A stretch of DNA of 64,000 nucleotides from Turritopsis dohrnii (taxonomy: Eukaryota; Cnidaria; Hydrozoa; Anthoathecata; Oceaniidae): assembly GCA_027922465.2 (NCBI GenBank), contig BQMF02000014.1, positions 806,001 to 870,000 of the forward strand. Reading direction: 5' to 3'. Within the stretch, counting starts at the first letter, position 1. Each line of letters begins with the position of its first letter. Below are positions 30,991 through 42,331 of the stretch, one piece after another. The translations under genes and the position numbers were made by a program. The notes below the pieces were generated by a model. The model worked only from the letters and a program-made list of their open reading frames with translations. It was not told where the DNA came from and ran no database searches.

Positions 30991-31175
30991 AAGTAGCTTG
31001 TTAGAAGTCGGTATGCTGAAAAAAAGTTCATCCACCTTATAATGGTAGAAATGGAAGATCTACTTTACTGAGTTAGATACCAATCTGCTCGTCACCAAAC
31101 ACTTATATACGTACGCTAGAGATTAAGATCATCAAGGTCATCATGCTCATAGTGAGTATACAGAATGCTGTAAAA

Positions 31176-31720
31176 GGCCCTTTCACATTATTGCAAATAT
31201 TGCTATCAATATGTTGCAGATTATTGATAAATATTGCAAAATATCGCCGCAATATATTGCTGTAATGTGAAAACGATTTGTAATATATTGTTCAAAAATT
31301 ATGACGCACTATTCTGCGCAATATTTTTTGTTTCGAATGACGCGTTTCAGGCAACCTATTGAAATCAAAACAAAAGAATTTAAAGTGAAACCATAACAAG
31401 AAATTTTTTAAACAGAAAGTTTACAGTCAGATTTATGAAGAAAAAGTTAAAAGAAGTTATCATCATGGATTTCAGCGGAAAAAACGGATATGCAAGAAAC
31501 GTACTTTTCCAGAGACGTCAATATTTACATTCGAACTGTGTTGTATTTACCTCATAAGCATCAGTATTCATTTTAAGGTACTTTCGAAAGCTTTCTCTAT
31601 CAGTTAACTGCAATTCTTTTACTAGATTATCATAAATTCCAATTTTTTCTCTTTTCTTCGTCCATTCTCTAACCCAAATGCTACGCTTAGTTTTTTTTGT
31701 TTTTAATGGTACCTCCATAT
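31176..31720 (-). mobile_element. PIF/Harbinger fragment with transposase N-terminus
   Basis: The ORF 31718-31518 (minus) has the HARBI1-type opening pattern SIWVREWTKKREKIGIYDNL, then ESFRKYLKMNTDAYE, and runs into a GTAAAT donor. The rest of the transposase is absent. GGCCCTTTCACATTATTGC at 31176 looks like a terminal repeat, and ATATTGC words repeat behind it. The matching far end was not found, so this is probably a deleted copy. Confidence 0.6.
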
Positions 31721-32569
31721 TTCAGCGGAAAAATGGCTATAACCAACGCAGCCTCCTTTTCTCGTTGTCATTCATCTTGAACAGGTTTTAAAATACAACA
31801 AAACACTTTAAAGGGACGTTTAAATAGACATCCAAACAAATTCTTTTGGCATTAAAGAAAACAATCTTGGACCCAGACTCCCTTACGTTTTGGATATACA
31901 AATACAGCGGTGAAGAATATCGAAAAGGGTGTGTCATACGTCTTTTACACTTTTCTTCAAAAAAAGCAAAAAACATTCGAGTCAAAAATATAGTTATGAA
32001 AAAATTAGCATATCCAGCATTAGCAGAAAATGTCTCACTATGAATGGCCCAATAATCTCTTCAAGGGGAGGGTCATTTCAAGGAAACCGCTGCCTTCTAC
32101 AAATTTTAGATTCAAAAACAATAATTAGTCCTTTTCATAAATTACGTCACAACATTCAACGCCTCGTTTTCGACCTGTATAATGACGGCATGGTGTTCAT
32201 AAAGAGAAACGGCACCCCATTGAGAAAGCGTTTCACGAAATTATTTTATTAACACGAAGCTTTTGATGTAGAAATGAAATTTATGAAAAGCTTCATTCTT
32301 GAAATAGAAATGGGGGAAGTGTTAACCTCTATCACATTTCTTCTTCTTCATTTTCCTCACACCTACTTCGCTTTTTCTTTTTCGATTCGTTTGATTTGCC
32401 AGATGACTTTGATACCGCTTTGTTTTATCAACGCAGGTAGTGTTGTTAAGAGTGACATTCGGACACTATACAATTGTAGTGTGAAGCATACTGCATGAAT
32501 AAATTGTTTATAAGAACATAAAAACACTTTTAAAAGCTTAATTTTGTAGGATTTGACGTTGCAGTGCCG

Positions 32570-32655
32570 TTTGTTGTTGTTGTTGCTGTTGTTGTTGTTG
32601 TTGTTGTTGTTGTTGCTGTTGCTGTTGTTGTTGTTGTTGTTGTTGTTGCTGCTGT
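32570..32655. repeat. (TTG)n microsatellite
   Basis: About 28 TTG/CTG triplets in a row. Confidence 0.95.
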
Positions 32656-34915
32656 TCTAATAATTTCGGATTCAATTTATAAACATTGTTCTTCTCCCCT
32701 TAACGTAAGCAAAAAAAAGTAAAGAGGAATAATTTGTAAAAAAAATAGTATGTAAGAATTCAGTAATTCAGTAATTCAGTAGCAATTTCTTGAGTAATTG
32801 TACATACAGATCATAATACCTTGAAGATGGCGTATGAGCCGAAAACTTACTATAATAAAGTTATCGTAGTATTTTATACTTTAATATTTCTCAGTAAGGC
32901 CAATATAATTATATTGTATCACACACGTTTCTTATTTTGGATTCCATTTCAGATCCTGTGAGGTAAAACTTCAGTTCCTAATAATAAATACGTATCTCTT
33001 TCTTTAAAATTCACTTTTTTCGATTTTTGCCAAATAATAATTTTTTGCCTAATATTCCGGTCGGTTTAGAATACCATGAATGAAGTATTGGTTCACATTT
33101 ATAGTAGAGCATTAGTAGCACCCGGAATGGTATTATTATCTCCTTAATATATACTAAAGATTCATTAACAAAACTGATATCCTCTTATCTATACACCAAT
33201 CGCGCATATGGATCTACCATTATGATTTACGAACCTGGTCCCTAATTTGGACCCAGTCTCCGTTATATCATAAAATCATGAAGATTCATAATTCCAAGTG
33301 CACGTATTACGCGAAGTCTATTTACACTTTTTATTTTTAATTTTGTAATTTCCCATAAGATAGTATCAAGGCTATGATAAAAAAGGAATGGTAGCAATTT
33401 TACGGGCGCAAATGGTTGCTAAAACCGGGGGTATCACTATATAGCTCAATAGGTTTGATATCTATTATATATTTAGAACAGTGTTTAAAGTAATGTCAAG
33501 GTAAATAATTATAGGATTACATCGTGGTAGTTGTATTCAGTAATAAGGAGATAATCACCCTTCGGGAAATGGTTAATTGGTAGTTTATTTGAAAAGATGG
33601 TAAGCTGAAAAACATTCATCGCAGTAAGATTTTCAAGTTATCAAGCAGTGACTTAACTGTGTTCGACTTAGGGCAGGTATGTCTTTCACATATTTGGGCT
33701 TCGAACATACAATCGTAAAGCATTAGCACACTTCATACCAATAGACACAAATGCACAAAGCTATTTTATGTAGCTAATTCTATTGACAAACAATAAATGA
33801 TTTATATAAATATAGTAAAAAGAATATCGTATGAAAAATTGTTTGGTGAGAAAACAGGGTAAGCTAAATCTGAGGGCGTTGCGATGGCACCCAACGCACA
33901 CCGCCAGTTACGCCACAGTCAAGAGTCGAGGCAACAAGAACATTGTCGTGTGAAGAAGTACGTAACCGCTGAAGAATGGAAACACGTTCGATTCATCGAA
34001 AAAATCACACATTTAAGCTTTCGTGTGACAACTATATCCAATTCCGTTACTTTCGGGACAGTTCCGTTACTTTCGGGACAGTTCTATTCAAGTCTCAAAA
34101 ATTCCTCAAAAAATATGTGATAAGATCTAATCCCCCTTAAAAACAAAAACGATTGAAAAGAATTTCATCTCCTTCAACCAAATGTTTATCAATTTTTTTT
34201 ATGTTTTACCGTATGACGTCATTGATAAAGGAAGTAGAGTGAATCTTGATACAAAAAGTAAGAATTATGGAAAAGCGATGTAATTAAGACAAGTTGAAAA
34301 ACATTAATATTTATAAAGATTTACTTGATACGTATTAACCTTTATGAAAAAGAAGCTTGGGTTTTGTGCTGGGTTCATGCCTTTTTGTATTCGAAAATAC
34401 GAGAAAATTAATTCCCAATATGAAAAAGAATGTGAACGAAATTGAAAGTTGTTAGTAATACAATGTTTTCAAATACATTTCTCCTGAACAGTGTTAGCTA
34501 AGTCAAGTCGCAGCGTTTAAACATAACTCGGGAGAGGGTGTATTCATAATTTCTGTCTGTGACGCACTTATTTATATGTAAAAGTTGAGAACAATGTTTG
34601 AAACTGGATAAATATTTCCTTTCTAAGTTATTTTCTGTTCTGATGCACTGAACACGAAGTTAGTTTTTAATACTGTTTAAGTTATCACGTGGAAAAGGAA
34701 TGGTAAATAAGTGGGTATAAGGAAATGGTTAACTCTACAGTTTTAAGTGTCAATGTTTTATTTTTTTTGTTGTGGAAAAGTGTTATGATGCTCTTCATCC
34801 GTCAAGATAAGAAAGAAAAACTTTCATTTTGAATAATTCATCTTCGCCTCCTCCTCTTTTGGTTCCAATCCTACTTCTCTTAAAAATAACCATTTTGTTA
34901 TAGCAGTAAATTCGT

Positions 34916-35181
34916 AATTTCTTTTCCTTGTATTTCAACCTGTCCAGTTGCTTACCAGTCCCTTAATTTTCAAGCTTTTTTTTCAGCTTCAAGTTCCTTA
35001 TAAGGATGTTTCTTATATAAAAAAAAAACGCGTAGGGGGATTTTCTCAACCTCGAACCCAGGGTTTCTTGCCTTTTTGATATACGGATGGCAAACTTGAA
35101 GCTGAAAAAAAAAGCTTGAAAATCAAGGGAGCAACTGGTAAGCAACTGGACAGGCTGAAATACAAGAAAAAGAAATAACAA
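34916..35181. repeat. Fold-back inverted repeat, ~80-bp arms
   Basis: The left arm (about 34916-34998) runs TACAAG... in inverse of the right arm (about 35094-35181). Shared blocks are AACTTGAAGCTGAAAAAAAA, GCTTGAAAATYAAGGGA and CTGGTAAGCAACTGGACAGG. The loop is about 95 bp and contains the dispersed CCTCGAACCCAGGGTTTC motif. The arms are more than 90% alike by eye. Confidence 0.8.
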
Positions 35182-36580
35182 AACAATAAAATTTCTCTTT
35201 TTAAAAATAAGAAACAAATAAGAACAACAAAGGTAGACATAAACGTGGAAGAAATTGACATAGCATTAGACACGTTCAAAAACGAAAACTTGGTAAAGTG
35301 TACAAAACAGCAGGATTCAAATATACCTGTTTACGTGAGGAATGAAAAGCACCTAAAAAAATACGGAACTTGTTTGAGAACTATGAGGCTGAAACTTTTG
35401 AAAAGGACTGGTAAATAAGTGGGTATAAGGAAATGGTTAACTTTACAGCTCAGAGCCAAGTATAAGGTTCCTTATAAGAAAACAAAAAACAAACAAAAAA
35501 CGTGTATTGTGTATGCGATTGTCACTTTTCGTTTCGTTTCGTTTTCCATCATGGTGTTGTGATAGAGTCTAAAAAAGAATAAAAAATTCTTCAATAATAT
35601 TTTGAAATTTCTTTAGGGAAAAACATCCTACAAAAAATTCCACCTGTCTGCTTTGTTATCGATTATGAAAAACAAAAAATTCGACGTCGTTTTTTGACAA
35701 TAGAACAAAAAGCCTTTCTTTGCAAACGAGCCAATATTTTCATCGATGGGTGAGAGATACTCTTTTTTTAAAAAAAGGGAAAAATGAAATTACATTTCAA
35801 ACTGCTGTAAATGATTTTTTGTTAAACCTTTTTTTTCTTGAAAAAAAAGCAAGATAAAAAAAGAAGAAGTTTTGCAAAATAGAATTTTTAACTTTTCGCC
35901 AAAAAAAAAAGAAGAGAAGATTATATTTTTTTTCTGGATTACTGATGGATTTATGAGGAGGAAGTCTTTTTTTATTGATTTATTGATTACTCGCAAAACA
36001 TAAACAAGTTCTGAAGCTAAACCAAAACAATTGCTAATAAAAGCCATTGTCGCAAACATCATATAAATTTAGATCATATAGATTTCTTTTACAAAGAGTG
36101 ACAAACATATTGAAAGAACAACAGAAGGAAGATAGCTACCTAAGAAGCTGCTGTTATGATCTGAATCGCTTCATGTTTAGTTAAGAAAATAGATGACCAG
36201 TAAAGAGTAAAAAAAGAAAGAAAGCATTAAGCTGTGGTGTTTTGGTACAACATTTTCTTCCTGGTGTTTGAAGTAAGACCGGCATTATTCCTAATCTCTA
36301 GCGTACCAGTTTTATTCCTAATCTCTTGCGTATGATTTCACAAAATATGACGAACAAAAAAAAGAAGATCTTGAAGAAGAAATGAAACACTTATTTTTTG
36401 GGGCTAAATAATTACAGTGATAGCAAGAAAAAACAAATTAAAAATTCTGTAATTATTTTTTTTTTCCTGTAAATTAACAATTCGAATCCAACATATTTTT
36501 TTGTGTGTGAATAGATCTTCAAAATAAATATAGGATAACATCGACACCATCTGCGTATAAAAAAAACACAGAAAAAAAAA

Positions 36581-36606
36581 TTCTTCTTCTTCTTCTTCTT
36601 CTTCTT
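36581..36606. repeat. (TTC)n microsatellite
   Basis: About eight TTC triplets in a row. Confidence 0.9.
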
Positions 36607-37111
36607 TTTTTCGATCGTTAAAGAAGAGTTAAAGCTTTTTCATCGAGAACATATTTTAAAAGTTTAAAAACGTTGTATGACATGCAGAAGAGAAAAAGAA
36701 TCAAAAACGAAAGAAATTTTGACGAAAAAAATCGTAAAAGCGTTGAAGAGAATGTGGTAGATACTACAGTAACGTAAGAGATATCTTCGAGTAAAAATAA
36801 TCTTGATTTTGTGTTGAGCGTGTGCTTACAATACAAGGGGAAGTGGGGGATTAGGCAAATTTGCCTTTATTTTTCTACTTTCTATTTATAGTGCAGAATT
36901 TCCTGTTCTTTATGGAAAAGTTTTGACTTGTACTTTGGCGTCAAATCGCGTGACGAAAAACATTGAATTTAAATCAAAAGTATACAGTGTAAACCAATCT
37001 TCAGAATACACGTCACACACACACGTCACGATATTTGACGTCAAAGTAATTTCGCTAACATTTTGTCATTGTTTTCTTACTTGCTTCAACCTTAGCAGCA
37101 GACAGTCCATC

Positions 37112-37579
37112 ATGCCGAGTAACTCGACAGGTGACGTGTCTGCTGACGACAACCACAGAAATTCAAACACGTCATCACCGTCACATAACATTGACGTCGA
37201 ACCGTCATCGAATCTTCCGACGGGTTTTGGAAACAACAACTTCGGTCAGATCGAATCCAGTGAGCCACTGCTAAGTTCTTACACAGAACATCATGTCATG
37301 CCAGATATACCTCCTCCTTACAGTTTTTATCCTTCGGCACCACCTTATAGTGAGGTACCTGCTATAACTCCCATCCAACCTGGATACGCCGTACGTCCAC
37401 CGCATCAGGACCGTCTGGTGACATCCCGACAGTTTCAGCACGACGACGATATGAAAGAAGATCTGGACTTTTTCCGTTATTCTGCGCCGTGTAAAAAAGT
37501 TGCCACGTGCATTGCGACTTGTATCGCTTTGCTGGTGCTATTAATCATCGTGTTTATGCTGGTGTATGGGAAACTATGA
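37112..37579 (+). CDS. Proline-rich single-pass (C-tail-anchored) protein A
   Basis: Single-exon ORF. I chose the ATG at 37112 (155 aa, MPSNSTGDVSADD) because a likely splice acceptor (CAACCTTAG) lies just upstream and the sequence before it reads like UTR. An in-frame ATG at 36923 would add 63 residues. The N-terminal part is polar and Ser/Asn-rich. The middle has PPPY and PPY motifs (IPPPYSFYPSAPPYSEV), possible binding sites for WW-domain proteins such as NEDD4-type ligases. The C-terminus is one hydrophobic segment (CIATCIALLVLLIIVFMLVY, about residues 131-151) with four residues after it. No signal peptide. The protein would sit in a membrane facing the cytosol. No family recognised. Confidence 0.6.
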   Translation: MPSNSTGDVSADDNHRNSNTSSPSHNIDVEPSSNLPTGFGNNNFGQIESSEPLLSSYTEHHVMPDIPPPYSFYPSAPPYSEVPAITPIQPGYAVRPPHQDRLVTSRQFQHDDDMKEDLDFFRYSAPCKKVATCIATCIALLVLLIIVFMLVYGKL

Positions 37580-37689
37580 TGTTACTACAATCAAATTACA
37601 GATGGTGTTGTCTCCTGGCTTCTAAAGCCTGTTTTATTGTCCCAATTACCCCCTGATTCCTTCTCTCATAGGTATAAGGCAACGGTTTC

Positions 37690-38256
37690 ATGCCTATCAA
37701 GCCTTTCACCGAACGATCGACCCCCCGATTGTTAGATTTTTCATCGACTGATGTTCTTGGAAATGAGCGAGGCCGCACTCATCGTCATTTACCTCGACAT
37801 AATCGCATGAGTCATCACTCCAGATGCCGACATCAAGGTTTGGATCATGACGACGGCGACGATTTGAGTTGGGGAGAACACCCACATGACGAAAAAAGCA
37901 TGAAGTGCGACATGAACGGTAATATTTATCGAGACAGGCATCAGGATGAAGACGAGGAAGAAAATACGTACGAACATCACAAATTTCATTTTCATCCCAA
38001 TCCCATGATGCATTGTTTCCCGCCACCTCCAGCTTATCAAAGTCGACCACCAACGCCTACCACAGGAGGAAAGGCATCAGCTCCACCTCTCACGGAGCTA
38101 GAGAGTACCTGTAGAACGCCTGTCGGAGAGCATGTTGCAACTGCTGATCATTTTCAGAGAATCTATGGTTGTAGGACAACAACAAACATCATTGTGTTAG
38201 TTACTGGTGTTGTTCTTTTCGTTCTTTTCCTTATCCTTCTTATCTTACTGGCATGA
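37690..38256 (+). CDS. His/Asp-rich single-pass (C-tail-anchored) protein B
   Basis: Single-exon ORF of 188 aa starting 110 bp after protein A ends, same strand. A possible acceptor (TCTCTCATAG) precedes the ATG. The N-terminal half is rich in His, Asp and Glu (HHSRCRHQGLDHDDGDD, then HQDEDEEENTYEHHKFHFH). The middle holds PPPPAYQSRPPTPT. The C-terminus is one hydrophobic segment (about residues 165-187) ending in LILLILLA. It shares the plan of protein A: acidic/polar N-terminus, PPxY-type motif, C-terminal anchor. The two may be diverged tandem paralogues, or alternative last exons of one gene. The region is less AT-rich than its surroundings, which supports real coding. No family recognised. 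Confidence 0.55.
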   Translation: MPIKPFTERSTPRLLDFSSTDVLGNERGRTHRHLPRHNRMSHHSRCRHQGLDHDDGDDLSWGEHPHDEKSMKCDMNGNIYRDRHQDEDEEENTYEHHKFHFHPNPMMHCFPPPPAYQSRPPTPTTGGKASAPPLTELESTCRTPVGEHVATADHFQRIYGCRTTTNIIVLVTGVVLFVLFLILLILLA

Positions 38257-38716
38257 AACAAATGCAGTGAACTTTATATTGCAACATTCTGGATCAGGTG
38301 AACATTTGCAATAATTTGGGATTATCTCAATTCATAGTCAATTGAATTTAGGTTATGGTTCAGTTTTTAAAAAAACTTTGGCAAAACTTGGTTTTCAAAG
38401 GAGAGGCTTCAATTATGGTTTGGTAACCTTGGATTTCGATTTCGCTTTCATAAACATCTTTGGCGGGCTTCAAATATTTTCCTTCTCGATTCCATAAGAG
38501 CCAGACAATTTTTATCGAAAAATTCTTCATTTATTTCATAATATTAATTTGTAAATAAATTGTTTGGTTTTTTTTAATATTTTTTTAGTAATCTTAAGAA
38601 AAAGTCGACTTTTTTACTAACATGGCTTGGCTTATTCAAGCAATGTTGAAGACACAAGGTAACTCATCTACGGTCTCCACACACATTCCACGAAGTCATG
38701 CTTTATACGTTGCATA

Positions 38717-38822
38717 CCCAGCCGGCACATTTGTTAGAAAACCTCTGCGAAGGAGAAATATACACACAATTTCATAAAAATGCTCTCTGCCGCATTGACT
38801 TTTTGACGATTTTGCCCACTGG
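38717..38822. mobile_element. Short hairpin MITE copy 9
   Basis: Full ends with TA flanks: CCCAGCCGGCACATTTGTTA on the left and GACGATTTTGCCCACTGGG on the right. About 10 bp of the central part is lost. Confidence 0.9.
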
Positions 38823-39117
38823 GTACGAGCTCAGTTTTCTGTGCAAACCTTTTACATTTGAAATTCCTAAAAATTCGCTATATTTACCTGAGCGATTTAT
38901 CAAATTTATACAGCGAAAACATTGACTTTGTTTCATTTAATTCGAAAGGACCTGATTTTATGAAAGCCTTCACATTTGAAAGGAAATTGTTGTAAATGTT
39001 TTACTACAGGTCTACAGGTTTATTACAGGTCTTTGTCACTGCGATGAAGTGAATTTCCATTGAAATGCTCTTTTTGGCCTTTCTATAATGGAAAATTGTA
39101 AACATGACTTCAGGAAA

Positions 39118-39236
39118 GGTGTCAAATCGTCAAAAAGCTACTGCGACGGAGAGCATTTTTATTGTAATTGTGTGTATATTTCTTTAGACATGCACTCCTT
39201 CGCAGAGATTTTTTAACAAATGTGCCGGCTGGGATA
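39118..39236. mobile_element. Short hairpin MITE copy 10
   Basis: CAAATCGTCAAAAAGCTACT, CGGAGAGCATTTTTATTG, then ACTCCTTCGCAGAGATTTTT and AACAAATGTGCCGGCTGGG. The left CCCAG is lost. Confidence 0.85.
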
Positions 39237-39823
39237 GTAGTTCTAGTGCCGACGATAACAAAATTGAAATGCAACTATTGACCCGAGAACAACAGTTCCT
39301 ATCACTAATCAACTAATTTGACAAAAACTTTGGTTTTTAAAAACTTTGGAAGTGCCATATGCCACGTAAGTCATAGAACCTTTCATGTTTTATCCATCCT
39401 CTCAGATCCTTGCAGTAAACGTATTTGTAGCTTTGTTTTGAAATATCCTTTTTTTTGTTATTAGTAAGTAATCGGATTTTAAGACAGTTTTTGAAGAATA
39501 AAATTCCCAAATCCTGAGTTACTATGTGTTAACACGAAAATACTTATGTTGTGAAATATGTATATTCTAATAGTTAAATATGTAAATTGTATTAATACTG
39601 AAAAATGAGATAAGCAAATAACATAATAAAATAACATGGCGATTTTTGTTTTGTTTTGTAAACAAATGTTTTCCACTAGAAGAAAAGGAATCTCTAGACT
39701 CTTTTAAATTTACTGGAAAGGCTGCTTTTTCTCACTAAAGGGGTAGCTTGGTAAGACGGTGGATTTCTGATACAAGCGTGATAGTGGATGCTAATGTGAT
39801 ATGAACATTTATAGAATAACTAG

Positions 39824-40040
39824 CAGCCAAGGCAGCGTCGCTCGCCGCCCATGTGCCTGTGTTGAGTTCACGAAAAATTCAATTAAGAAAACTGATCAAA
39901 AAAAATGTATGGGAACGATCCTATACGACCAACTGTTCCTGAGATTTTCGTCATCCTATCGCCTGTGTCGCGGACCTCAAAAAACGTCAGTTATCCCTAT
40001 TGGTTACCGAGATAATTTTCCCAAAACGTTTTATGTAAAA
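39824..40040 (+). repeat. Dispersed repeat family X, copy A
   Basis: Opens ATAACTAGCAGCCAAGGCAG and later holds AAAACTGATCAAAAAAAATG and AAAAAACGTCAGTTATCCCT. Related copies are at 53085-53425 (inverted) and 61018-61280. No ORF or terminal repeat recognised. Possibly a SINE or a fragment of a larger element. Confidence 0.7.
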
Positions 40041-41439
40041 CAAGAAGCAGCATGGCTTGAAGATTTCAGGACGTGTCTCACAATTGTATAGTCAGTCTCA
40101 AGCTAAGAATATAACCAAATGATTTTAAATAGGTGAAATGTTCATGAAGAAAAACCTTTGCCCAACAGTAGGATTAGAAAATCAGGGTATTTATGATACA
40201 AAGAAAAGGGTTGTTACTACAACCTTTACTTCCTTCGATTCGAACCAGAGCTTTTTTCAAAAAAGTGCGACATCCTATGTCCAGCATGTTTGATATAGCC
40301 CAGACCTCTAATGTAAAAAATTTTTAAATTGTCTTATTTAAAAAAAAGAAGAGAGAAATATATGAAAAATATCCTGGGGAAAATGATTTTTGAAATAATT
40401 AACGTTCAAAGCCATAAGACCATTTGAATTCTTCTGGTAGAAAAAATGTTATTTTGTTTTCAAAATACAGTGAAAGAGTAACTGTAATTTAAATTGTATG
40501 AAGATTTTACCATAAACACAAAAGTTGTGTCATACGGTAACATACGTTACTGATTTTTCATTCCACATAGAGCGACTTTTGAAAAGCAAATGCATAGCTA
40601 AATTCAACAACATTGGAGGCTAATAATATAAAAGTGACACATAAAAAAAGATTTTTTCAAAAAAATCTAATTTGTCAGCTCTTCAGCGTTGTCAAAATTG
40701 AAAATATGTTTTTCCAACTTAAGGATGTAACATACGTTACCCGTATTTCTGTGGAATGGATGATTTGCATTGTCTTTTTTCTTTGTGATAGATATCGTGT
40801 AGGTTGAGATCTGTAAATATCATCAACTATTGTTGGGTTTGCAATTGGTCCCTTCAGTTAATAAGGCCTTAAAGTTAATTTGTAACATACGAAGAAGAAA
40901 ATAGACGCAGAGGAAAACTGGAGTGACGAAGTGGCTGAAAAGTTATCAAACTCACTTTGTTTAAAGAAAAAGAGATTTTGTATTTGATACAAGGCTACTC
41001 ACTCCGTGTCTTCCTGCAAAACAAGAGTATAACGCGAGGTTCATTTCCCCTTTTCACCATTAACCTACCCACTATGTGGGAAACTAGGATAAATGTTTTT
41101 TAAAGTTTCGCGAAACTTAACAAAATCAAATTCGGAGGTTATCAATTAGGATGTATTACATGATATTTGCATGTGGCATATCTGTGGGATAATTTTTCCT
41201 CTCTTCTATAACTATGTTGTAGTTCTTTTTGCCAATTGTCGTACAATTGTTTCATCGTATTTAGAAACTTTAACCATCCCGTTAACCAATTATGATGGTT
41301 TGCTAGTGAATATGCTGACGGTGCTTATATAGGATGGGTTGACATGCAGGGTAAACCTATAAAATGAACGCAAGATTTAAACACTGTGTCAGAAGAAATC
41401 AATAATTTCTAGCACTTAACGAACCGAAAGAAAAATGCA

Positions 41440-41610
41440 ACGCATATGAATTTTACGCTGGGCCTATCATTCATCACAAAATTTACGTTTTCAGCGCCCC
41501 GCTCTTAATTTGCAATCAAAAGCAGAAACCTCTGTCTTCTGTTTTCCATTCATTTTGCTGAGTGCAGCGTCCTTTTAAACATTCCAAGCATGGTATAAAT
41601 TTTGTTCAAT
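41440..41610 (+). repeat. Direct repeat pair, unit 1
   Basis: Contains TTTACGTTTTCAGCGCCCCG, CTTAATTTGCAATCAAAAGC and GAGTGCAGCGTCCTTTTAAA. The same blocks recur at 43460-43615 with about 90% identity. Confidence 0.85.
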
Positions 41611-42111
41611 TTGTAAGCCAGAAGGAAAAAAGAAAGGGGAGTCATAAATTACCTAGAATATATTGCATAAAGAGGAGGTTCAGTATAAAACTCACTATTC
41701 AGTGTTTAAACAGAAATTCGGGCAGGGTTTATTCCCTTATATTCTTTATTTCAATTGTCAATTTTTGAGGATAATTGTTTGGACATGAAATGAGACATCA
41801 GAGTATGTGTTACAAAAGCAAGACACAGCACTAGGAATACGCACTCAGAAGTGATTCCTCTAATCTTACAGCATACAAACCATACAAACTGGTTCCTTAT
41901 TAGTTGGAGAGAAAAGATATAAAACATGATATTATGGTCATTCTGTTCGAGCGCAATTGGTTTATCGTCCTAGTGGCAGACCTGAACTAAACATTAGAAT
42001 GTGTGGATGCTCTGTCACCTAAAAGTGGGTAGTTGCAGAAGTACACACCACAAGTGATCGTTCTGGACGCGACCATAATTCAAATCACGCTGCATTGATC
42101 TATAAGACCGT

Positions 42112-42331
42112 ACTTACTAGGATCATTTCTATAGTACGCGTCTCGTCTTTGTTTTCCAACGTAGACATACTCAACAACCACGATGATGAGCTGTTGTGTT
42201 TTTTTTCTCGGTGTGAAGTTTGGATCTTCAATAACCGTGAAGGCATTAGTCGATTCATTGATGAACGTTCTGTGTAGTCTTCTGGTTACACGGAGGGAAA
42301 GAGTACCATCCGAGTGGTGAACTGTCAGCAT
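42112..42331 (-). CDS. Possible exon of an unidentified gene
   Basis: An open minus-strand frame of 73 codons begins at a CACTTAAG-ATG junction, which could be a splice acceptor or a start. It ends exactly at a perfect GTAAGT donor (42111-42106). The translation includes LTVHHSDGTLSLRVTRRLH and QLIIVVVEYVYVGKQRRDAY. It is of mixed composition rather than low complexity. No family recognised and no adjoining exon found. It could equally be part of a mobile element. Confidence 0.3.

Larger units (their letters stand above)
28442..31170. other. Intergenic, no host gene recognised
   Basis: 3' UTR of the MFSD1-like gene, a (TTTA)n tract at about 28920-28962, and two MITEs (30222-30322 and 30857-30990). 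Short ORFs near 29028-29562 show no recognised domain. Confidence 0.5.
31721..36900. other. Intergenic, repeat-rich, no host gene recognised
   Basis: Several ORFs of 60-107 codons (for example 31929-32252 and 33884-34120) have no recognisable motif. Contents: a (TTG)n tract (32570-32655), a fold-back repeat (34916-35181), a duplicated TAAATAAGTGGGTATAAGGA block at about 34704 and 35410, many A/T runs, and a (TTC)n tract (36581-36606). Confidence 0.5.

Noticed and set aside
31929..32252. 107-codon plus-strand ORF
   Set aside because: Biased composition, no motif, no splice context; could be chance in AT-rich DNA.
34963..35279. Hydrophobic minus-strand ORFs
   Set aside because: They arise from poly-A/T runs in the fold-back repeat and read as Phe/Leu/Lys-rich low complexity.
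36923..37111. Upstream in-frame start extending protein A by 63 residues
   Set aside because: The extra part has no protein-like pattern and ends at a plausible splice acceptor; the ATG at 37112 is preferred, though not proven.
37706..38053. 115-codon minus-strand ORF
   Set aside because: Complementary to the His/Asp-rich part of protein B; the plus strand has the coherent anchor and proline motifs.
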